A stretch of DNA of 51,458 bases from Paracoccaceae bacterium (GTDB lineage Bacteria > Pseudomonadota > Alphaproteobacteria > Rhodobacterales > Rhodobacteraceae), in assembly GCA_017852835.1 (NCBI GenBank), contig JAFMKS010000011.1:1-51458 (forward strand), given 5' to 3'. Positions within the stretch are counted from its first letter, which is position 1. Each line of letters starts with the position of its first letter. Below, in pieces: positions 45,862 to 51,458 of this stretch. The position numbers were made by a program, and so were the translations under genes. Below the pieces are notes generated by a model. It was not told the origin of the DNA. It was given only the letters and a program-made list of their open reading frames with translations, and did not search any database.

Positions 45862-46098
45862 ATGGATCATAATCAGCAAGCCGTGAAAAAAATGAGCGAT
45901 AAGCAAATGTTTGCTCTTGGATTATTTGCAGCAACCACAATTATTTCGCTTTTGCTGACAGCGATGAATGTGCGTGCGGTCATTGAGTACGGGTGGCAGG
46001 TTGTTTTGTTGTGCCAAATGCCGATGGCGCTGACTGGGTTCTATCTTGGCTACACCTTGATGACAGCAGGGCGCAAAGAAGGGTTAAACGCGGATTAA
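45862..46098 (+). CDS. Small membrane protein, two predicted helices
   Basis: This 78-residue protein has a polar N-terminus (MDHNQQAVKKMSDKQMF) and two hydrophobic segments, at about 18-38 (ALGLFAATTIISLLLTAMNV) and 44-65 (WQVVLLCQMPMALTGFYLGYT), then a basic tail. AAAGGA about 9 bases upstream supports the ATG at 45862 rather than the in-frame ATG at 45829. I do not recognise a named family. In Rhodobacter a salt-stress-induced membrane protein gene is, as I recall, next to the 6S RNA gene, and this one has the same size, topology and neighbour, so it may be the counterpart. Confidence 0.78.
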   Translation: MDHNQQAVKKMSDKQMFALGLFAATTIISLLLTAMNVRAVIEYGWQVVLLCQMPMALTGFYLGYTLMTAGRKEGLNAD

Positions 46099-46162
46099 CG
46101 GATCGCGCGTAACGGGTGGGGCAACGGGATCAAGCTCGCTTGGACAGGCGAAACCAAAAAAT

Positions 46163-46323
46163 AAACTTGCTAAATTGTGTTCCCCGCCAATCAATAGATT
46201 GGCAGACGCCGACCGCCCACGTCAAACTGCAGGTTTGCATAAGGCAAAACGGGCGGCGTCTTCGTCGCCATCCGCGGTCGGCTTGGGACTATGAAAAGTC
46301 GTCAACATAGATTTGAACAAAAA
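46163..46323 (+). ncRNA. ssrS: Candidate 6S RNA (RNA polymerase-regulating)
   Basis: The 160 bases between the small membrane protein gene and pyrF fold well. A closing stem AAAT-GTGTT pairs with AACAT-ATTT (about 46171-46180 and 46304-46315). GTTCCCC opens an asymmetric bubble with the hairpin GCCAATC/GATTGGC (46186-46203). A long apical stem pairs GCCGACCGC (46208-46216) with GCGGTCGGC (46274-46282), and the 3' side of the bubble has a GACT/AGTC hairpin. Closing stem, bubble with CCC, and long arm are the 6S architecture. The 6S gene beside a small membrane protein gene is, as I recall, the Rhodobacter arrangement. Ends and strand are approximate. Confidence 0.5.
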
Positions 46324-46356
46324 GTCTAGGCAGACTATCGAGTAAACAAAATATGC

Positions 46357-47076
46357 CTATCGCTGCGCCAGTTGTGTGGCAGCATCGGGGTTAAATTCGG
46401 CGACCACATCTAACGCTGCCTGACGCGGATCTTCCGCGCGCCAAATGGGGCGGCCAACGACAATGTGATCTGATCCGTTTGCAATCGCTTCACTCGGTGT
46501 TGTGACACGTTTTTGGTCACCCAAATCCTCCCCTGCGGGACGCACGCCCGGGGTCACGATCAAACGGCCCTGTGATTCTGGTAAAGCGCGGATCAAACCC
46601 GATTCTTGGGGGGATGCGATGACGCCATCGGCCCCCGCATCAAATGCACGTCCTGCTCGTTCGACGACCAAATCAGGGATATCCCCGTCCTTGATCATCG
46701 CATTGTCCAAATCCTGACGATCAAGCGATGTCAAAATCGTCACGGCCAGAATTTTCAAATTGCTACCTGCGGACCCCTCTTTGGCGGCGCGCACCACATG
46801 GGGATCCCCATGAACCGTTAGGAAATCCAAGTCATATTGGGCAATGCCGCGCACGGCCGTCTCGACCGTGGCGCCGATATCAAAGAACTTCATGTCCAAA
46901 AAGATGCGCTTGCCGTGTTCCTGTTTCAATTCATTGGCAAGGGCAAGTCCGCCACCCGTTAACATGCCAAGGCCAATTTTATAAAAACTAACGGCATCCC
47001 CGATCTTGCCTGCCAAGTCCAAGCCCTGAACAACATTTGGAACATCGAGGGCAACAATTAAACGATCATCTGACAT
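46357..47076 (-). CDS. pyrF: Orotidine 5'-phosphate decarboxylase
   Basis: PyrF makes UMP from OMP, the last step of pyrimidine synthesis. The 239-residue TIM barrel has K33 (SFYKIGLGML) and the catalytic D61-x-K63-x-x-D66 array (LDMKFFDIGATV), with VTPGVRPAGEDLGDQKR as the phosphate loop and DHIVVGRPIWRAEDP at the end. AAGGAG lies 8 bases before the ATG. It converges on the 6S-like RNA. Confidence 0.97.
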   Translation of the reverse strand: MSDDRLIVALDVPNVVQGLDLAGKIGDAVSFYKIGLGMLTGGGLALANELKQEHGKRIFLDMKFFDIGATVETAVRGIAQYDLDFLTVHGDPHVVRAAKEGSAGSNLKILAVTILTSLDRQDLDNAMIKDGDIPDLVVERAGRAFDAGADGVIASPQESGLIRALPESQGRLIVTPGVRPAGEDLGDQKRVTTPSEAIANGSDHIVVGRPIWRAEDPRQAALDVVAEFNPDAATQLAQR

Positions 47077-47219
47077 GGGGGCGCTCCTTTGAAAACTTGC
47101 CCCTGCTTTGTCAGAGCGGGATCAAATGGTCAAGCAACGCGGGACATCAGCATATCGTGAACGGTCATGCTGATCACCTCGGTGGGTAGTTTGTATCCAA
47201 GGCATAGTTTCCGCTTGGC

Positions 47220-47390
47220 CTATTTGATCATCAGGGCTTGGAGCATGGCAAGCTCGGCCTCGGTTTCTGGTTGAACTGTGACCTCGACATGGATTTGCCC
47301 TTGATCCGTATCAAAACTGACAAGACCAAAGATAATTTGATGATCTTCCACTCTGCGTACATTCGATGTGCGTGCTGTGATTATCTGCAT
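47220..47390 (-). CDS. Small conserved hypothetical protein, about 56 residues
   Basis: The frame encodes MQIITARTSNVRRVEDHQ followed by IIFGLVSFDTDQGQIHVEVT and VQPETEAELAMLQALMIK, which resembles small cytoplasmic proteins I recall in Rhodobacteraceae. No function is known. I start at the Met at 47390; AAGGA directly abuts it, and an in-frame start at 47444 would add 18 basic residues. The frame continues open for about 35 codons after the TAG stop (to about 47118), which I consider chance. Confidence 0.55.
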   Translation of the reverse strand: MQIITARTSNVRRVEDHQIIFGLVSFDTDQGQIHVEVTVQPETEAELAMLQALMIK

Positions 47391-47476
47391 TCCTTGCTTC
47401 TTTCGGTGTGTGACAATCCTACAAGCGATCCTAAAGGATGGCATTTTAGCCCGATGGGTAAATTTTTTACGAAAAT

Positions 47477-47506
47477 CTTGATCAGATAGGTTTGAATGCC
47501 CACATT
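47477..47506 (+). promoter_or_regulatory. Candidate heat-shock (RpoH) promoter of clpB
   Basis: CTTGAT (47477-47482), a 16-base spacer and CCCACATT (47499-47506) resemble the sigma-32 consensus CTTGAA and CCCCATnT. Transcription would start near 47513, about 65 bases before clpB. ClpB is a standard heat-shock gene, which makes the match credible. Confidence 0.5.
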
Positions 47507-47577
47507 GAGAGTGAGGCCAAGACCTGTGTGCCGATGTCGGGCGCAGGAAAAACGGTGCTTAGAAAAGGAGATTACCC

Positions 47578-50193
47578 ATGGACTTAAGCAAGTTCACGGA
47601 GCGTGCGCGCGGGTTTATCCAGGCGGCACAAACCGTCGCAATTCGCGAAAACCATCAACGTATATTGCCAGAGCATATACTGAAGGCGCTTTTGGATGAT
47701 GACCAAGGATTTGCATCCAATTTGATCACGCGATCAGGGGGCGATGCAAAATCGGTTCGTGATCACGTTGCAACCGCGCTTTCTAAATTGCCCAAGGTTG
47801 AAGGCGTCGCCCAAGCCTATATCGACAATCAAACCGTCAAAGTGATTGGCGAGGCTGAGGACATTGCCAAGAAAGCCGGGGATCAATTTGTCCCGGCGGA
47901 ACGCATTCTGACCGCGCTTGCCATTGTCAAATCAGGTGCAAACGACGCCTTAAGCGCGGGCCGCGTTTCGGCGCAGTCGCTGAACAGCGCGATTAACGAC
48001 ATTCGCAAGGGGCGCACAGCAGACAGCGCCAATGCGGAAGAGGGGTATGATGCATTGGGCAAATATGCGCAGGATCTGACCGAAGCGGCACGGGACGGTA
48101 AAATTGATCCGATCATTGGGCGTGATGATGAAATTCGTCGCGCGATGCAGGTTTTGTCACGTCGCACCAAAAACAATCCCGTTTTGATTGGGGAACCAGG
48201 TGTTGGTAAAACGGCCATCGCCGAAGGAATGGCATTGCGCATTATTAATGGGGATGTCCCAGAATCCCTGCGCAACAAAAAACTCATGGCGCTGGACATG
48301 GGTGCATTGATTGCGGGAGCCAAGTATCGCGGTGAATTCGAAGAACGTCTGAAAGCGATCCTTAATGAAATCAGCGCAGCCGCGGGTGAAATCATTTTGT
48401 TCATTGATGAAATGCACACCCTTGTCGGGGCAGGAAAAACAGATGGCGCGATGGATGCCGCCAATTTGATTAAACCTGCCCTTGCGCGGGGGGCATTGCA
48501 CTGCATCGGCGCGACCACTTTGGATGAATATCGCAAATATGTGGAAAAGGACGCGGCTCTTGCCCGTCGCTTCCAACCTGTGATGGTCGAAGAACCCACG
48601 GTTGAGGATTCCATTTCCATTCTGCGTGGGATCAAGGAAAAATACGAACTTCACCACGGGGTGCGCATTTCAGATAGCGCATTGGTGGCGGCGGCGACAT
48701 TGTCGCAACGCTACATAACAGATCGTTTCCTGCCTGATAAGGCAATAGATTTGGTGGATGAAGCGGCCAGCCGCCTGCGGATGGAAGTGGACAGCAAACC
48801 AGAGGAGTTGGACGCGTTGGACCGTGAAATCTTGCAAAAGCAGATCGAAGCCGAAGCATTGCGATTAGAGGATGACGCAGCATCCATCGACCGCCTTGCC
48901 ACATTGGAAAAGGATTTGGCGGATCTGCAGGATCGCAGCGCCACCATGACCGCACAGTGGCAGGCAGAGCGTGATAAGCTTGCTTCTGCTCGGGATCTAA
49001 AGGAACAGTTGGACCGCGCCCGCGCTGATTTGGAAATCGCAAAGCGCGAAGGCAATCTAGCGCGTGCAGGTGAATTGTCCTATGGCATCATTCCCCAGTT
49101 GGAAAAACAATTAAGCGATGCTGAAAATCGCGAGGATGAAGGGATGGTGGTTGCCGAAACCGTGCGTCCCGAACAAATCGCATCCGTTGTCGAACGCTGG
49201 ACCGGCATTCCCATGTCCAAAATGTTGGAAGGCGAACGGGAAAAATTACTGCGGATGGAAGAGGAACTGCACAACCGTGTCATCGGCCAAAATCTGGCGG
49301 TTAGTGCGGTGTCAAATGCGGTACGCCGTGCGCGTGCGGGGTTGAACGACGAAAACCGCCCGCTTGGGTCCTTCCTATTCCTTGGGCCAACGGGCGTTGG
49401 TAAAACCGAACTAACCAAGGCGTTGGCGTCGTTCCTGTTTGATGATGATATGGCGATGGTGCGTATTGATATGTCCGAATTCATGGAAAAACACGCCGTG
49501 TCCCGTTTGATCGGTGCCCCTCCTGGCTATGTCGGTTATGACGAAGGCGGTGTCCTGACCGAGGCTGTGCGCCGCCGCCCCTATCAGGTGGTTTTGTTTG
49601 ATGAGGTGGAAAAGGCGCATCCTGATGTGTTCAACGTCCTGCTGCAAGTTTTGGATGATGGCCAATTGACCGACGGTCAGGGGCGCACCGTTGATTTCAA
49701 ACAGACGCTGATCATTCTGACGTCAAACCTTGGGGCGCAAGCGCTTAGCCAGCTTCCCGATGGGGCCGATAGTGCGGATGCAAAACGTGATGTGATGGAT
49801 GCGGTGCGCGCCCATTTCCGTCCCGAGTTTTTGAACCGTTTGGATGAAACCATCATCTTTGATCGGTTGGGGCGTGCTGACATGGACGGGATTGTTGACA
49901 TCCAATTGGCGCGTTTGCAAAAACGCCTGATGGGTCGCAAAATCACACTGGCCTTTGACGATGCGGCGAAAACATGGCTAGCGGATGAGGGGTATGACCC
50001 TGTCTTTGGCGCACGGCCCCTAAAACGCGTGATTCAACGTGCATTGCAGGATCCATTGGCCGAACTGTTGTTATCAGGGGATGTCAAAGACGGTGACACC
50101 GTCGTCGTATCTGCAGGGGCAGAGGGGTTGATCATCGGGGACCGTATCGGTGCAACCAACCGCGAACGCCCTGGTGACGCGGTAGTGCACTAA
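47578..50193 (+). CDS. clpB: ATP-dependent disaggregase ClpB
   Basis: ClpB rescues aggregated proteins together with DnaK. The 871 residues contain an N-terminal Clp-N domain (about 1-145), the first AAA+ domain with Walker [10 protein letters not shown] (about 203-211) and EMHTLVGAG, the coiled-coil middle domain (about 410-525) and the second AAA+ domain with GPTGVGKTE (about 602-610) and [15 protein letters not shown]. The C-terminal D2-small domain has [23 protein letters not shown] lies 8 bases before the ATG. No ClpP-binding IGL/IGF loop was noticed, in line with a disaggregase. A strong terminator follows. Confidence 0.97.
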   Translation: MDLSKFTERARGFIQAAQTVAIRENHQRILPEHILKALLDDDQGFASNLITRSGGDAKSVRDHVATALSKLPKVEGVAQAYIDNQTVKVIGEAEDIAKKAGDQFVPAERILTALAIVKSGANDALSAGRVSAQSLNSAINDIRKGRTADSANAEEGYDALGKYAQDLTEAARDGKIDPIIGRDDEIRRAMQVLSRRTKNNPVLIGEPGVGKTAIAEGMALRIINGDVPESLRNKKLMALDMGALIAGAKYRGEFEERLKAILNEISAAAGEIILFIDEMHTLVGAGKTDGAMDAANLIKPALARGALHCIGATTLDEYRKYVEKDAALARRFQPVMVEEPTVEDSISILRGIKEKYELHHGVRISDSALVAAATLSQRYITDRFLPDKAIDLVDEAASRLRMEVDSKPEELDALDREILQKQIEAEALRLEDDAASIDRLATLEKDLADLQDRSATMTAQWQAERDKLASARDLKEQLDRARADLEIAKREGNLARAGELSYGIIPQLEKQLSDAENREDEGMVVAETVRPEQIASVVERWTGIPMSKMLEGEREKLLRMEEELHNRVIGQNLAVSAVSNAVRRARAGLNDENRPLGSFLFLGPTGVGKTELTKALASFLFDDDMAMVRIDMSEFMEKHAVSRLIGAPPGYVGYDEGGVLTEAVRRRPYQVVLFDEVEKAHPDVFNVLLQVLDDGQLTDGQGRTVDFKQTLIILTSNLGAQALSQLPDGADSADAKRDVMDAVRAHFRPEFLNRLDETIIFDRLGRADMDGIVDIQLARLQKRLMGRKITLAFDDAAKTWLADEGYDPVFGARPLKRVIQRALQDPLAELLLSGDVKDGDTVVVSAGAEGLIIGDRIGATNRERPGDAVVH

Positions 50194-50203
50194 ATAACAA
50201 AAA

Positions 50204-50234
50204 GAAACGGCCATTCGTTTGAATGGCCGTTTTC
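50204..50234 (+). terminator. Rho-independent terminator of clpB
   Basis: A 12-base-pair stem, AAACGGCCATTC (50205-50216) with GAATGGCCGTTT (50221-50232), has a GTTT loop and is followed by TC. It lies 11 bases after the clpB stop and upstream of the convergent DUF302 gene. Confidence 0.92.
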
Positions 50235-50279
50235 TGTCGGGTGACACGAAACTGGTGTCAGTTATCTTTAATTGACCAC

Positions 50280-50729
50280 CTAATCCAATCCGATCGCGCT
50301 GCGGGTAATGTAATTTAACAGTGCTTGAACATCTTGCAGTGCACCCTCTGGATAAACATCGTATCCGATAATGACAGGGGAGTCTTCGCTGATCTGGTAC
50401 ATAAATATATTGTAAGGACAGAAACGAATGTTCATCGGGTCCTCTAACATTGCAGCACGCGATAGGGGCGCCGAACAAAATCCGAAAACATCTGCGTAGG
50501 CATATATTGTCTCGGTCGCGCCCAGATCGGCCTTGGTCCGCTCTAACATATCACCCACATGATTGTGTTCTGAAATGACCAAACCGAAATCCAGGATCGC
50601 ATTTTCCAATCCAAACATGACGTCGTCATAGGATTGATCTGTCACCTCATATGTTACTGTGCCGTTTGCCAGTGCCGAGTGCGCCAAACCCGCAACTAGG
50701 ATCGTGGCAGCCGTAATCAGATGTTTCAT
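50280..50729 (-). CDS. DUF302 domain protein, exported
   Basis: This 149-residue protein has a signal peptide (about 1-21, ending HSALA) and a single DUF302 domain: VTYEVTDQSYDDVMFGLENAILDFGLVI, HVGDMLERT, ADVFGFCSAPLSRAAMLED, and FCPYNIFMYQISEDSPVIIGYD. The family is small, exported and of unknown function, and is often next to sulfur or redox genes. Here the neighbour upstream is a broken DUF442 gene. Confidence 0.85.
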   Translation of the reverse strand: MKHLITAATILVAGLAHSALANGTVTYEVTDQSYDDVMFGLENAILDFGLVISEHNHVGDMLERTKADLGATETIYAYADVFGFCSAPLSRAAMLEDPMNIRFCPYNIFMYQISEDSPVIIGYDVYPEGALQDVQALLNYITRSAIGLD

Positions 50730-50813
50730 TATGTAAAGTGTCCTGCATGAATCGTATTCAGATTATAGCATGTATTCACTGCAGATCATCAACAATATCG
50801 TGTGCGAGATTAG

Positions 50814-51253
50814 TTAATAATGCCGCCCACTGTGGTAAATCCGTTCCAGACGCTCTTGCATGGATGCGATGTCCATGCCCGCACGCGCCGCCTGTGTTGT
50901 ATCAAATCCTCTGGCGCGCGTTGGTGTGCAAATTCAAACGCCCATAACATGGTGCGACGCCGTCCCGTTGCGCAATAGGCAAAGACGCCGCCATTTGTAT
51001 TTAGAACCGCATCTGTGTGCCTGCGCACAAGTTTAGGCGAAAAGCTGGTCATAGTGACAGGATTATAACCAAACGCCATCCCCGCTTCGGTGACGGCAAT
51101 TCGCATTTGTTCGCTTTGCTCTTACACGGGCGCTTCACTGTCTGGACGATTACAGATGACTTTCACGATTCCCAAGCGCTGTAACTGACCAACTGATTCC
51201 GGTTTTAGGACGCCCGTGACATGATATTTGAGTGTGATTTTGTAAATGTGCAT
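50814..51253 (-). pseudogene. TIGR01244/DUF442 family phosphatase-like gene with ochre codon and frameshift
   Basis: From the ATG at 51253 the frame reads MHIYKITLKYHVTGVL and then LGIVKVICNRPDSEAPV, meets TAA (51122-51124) where relatives have Gln or a similar residue, and resumes in the same frame through GMAFGYNPVTM and GGVFAYCATGRRRTMLWAF, the CxxGxR phosphatase loop of the family. After APEDLI (about 50880-50890) homology passes to another frame, ending ARAGMDIASMQERLERIYH and stopping at 50814-50816. Two lesions make it non-functional. DUF442 proteins are cysteine phosphatases or sulfurtransferases, here of unknown substrate. Confidence 0.85.
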
Positions 51254-51458
51254 CTGATTACCCGTCTAAGCTTGCCTTGAGGGGTAACGACGAAACAATC
51301 GTATTCTTTATATCCTTGCGTGGAATTCAATTATAAGGGCACAAAACCTTTGTTTTGTTGACGCTAACAGCCGTGCCGAAAATTCTTTTTAGAAAATATG
51401 ATGTTTTTGTATTTTAGGGGTTGCGGGTGTTCTGAGTTGAGTTTAGAAGCCCCTCTAC
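51254..51458. other. Gene-free window edge
   Basis: The last 205 bases are AT-rich. I see no protein frame with support, no tRNA and no clear hairpin. They may hold the promoter of the broken DUF442 gene or lead into an upstream gene outside the window. Confidence 0.4.

Noticed and set aside
47118..47219. Continuation of the 56-residue gene after its TAG stop
   Set aside because: About 35 codons stay open in the same frame and look faintly protein-like, but this is likely enough by chance, and the family as I recall it ends near the TAG.

Overview
The window reads as a stretch of chromosome from a marine-type alphaproteobacterium, most likely Rhodobacteraceae (Roseobacter group). This rests on protein character (HPF, the LptABC/RNase D block, DinB with an N-terminal zinc ribbon, short NfeD and SPFH proteins, the DUF442 protein, the small membrane protein next to a 6S-like RNA) and on recognisable gene neighbourhoods. 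No database search was possible. Coding density is high, most genes are core, and no insertion sequence, prophage, CRISPR array or obvious foreign island is visible.

Layout. 1-2864 (minus): partial hpf, then the LPS transport genes lptB-lptA-lptC and an RNase D-type exonuclease. 3020-6411 (plus): SDR dehydrogenase, MaoC hydratase, histidine phosphatase, ACAD11-like kinase and hotdog thioesterase, which look like one acyl-CoA-related operon. 6415-8349 (minus): hemH and a methyltransferase. 8361-10639 (plus): broken comF, glutaredoxin, nitrilase-family amidase, MarR regulator. 10842-12089: nhaA, with a structured leader. 12171-12488: radC remnant. 12654-15338 (minus): secA. 15508-17990 (plus): parvulin, argJ, mutT. 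18020-23326 (minus): infB, ylxR, nusA, rimP, with a terminator-like hairpin in the rimP leader. 23516-25296 (plus): modB-modC without modA. 25293-26972: conserved hypothetical, M48 lipoprotein protease, DUF938 methyltransferase. 27046-36210 (minus): a seven-gene purine operon, xdhA-xdhB-xdhC followed by a BMP-type ABC transporter. 36407-41647 (plus): dnaE and nadE. 41654-42856 (minus): broken nfeD and SPFH genes. 42917-44170: dinB. 44172-45056 (minus): N-formylglutamate amidohydrolase-like gene. 45173-46323: tRNA-Val(GAC), rpmJ, a small membrane protein and a 6S-like structured RNA. 46357-47390 (minus): pyrF and a small hypothetical. 47578-50193: clpB. 50280-51253 (minus): DUF302 protein and a broken DUF442 gene.

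The most striking features are five decaying genes among intact housekeeping genes: comF, radC, nfeD, an SPFH protein and a DUF442 protein. Each carries an in-frame stop, and three also carry a visible frameshift. comF and radC both belong to the competence-associated gene set, and nfeD and SPFH form one functional pair, so two modules seem to have been lost rather than random genes. The other notable points are the purine uptake-plus-oxidation operon and the structured non-coding elements (6S candidate, rimP leader, nhaA leader). I found no convincing wholly new multi-gene system.
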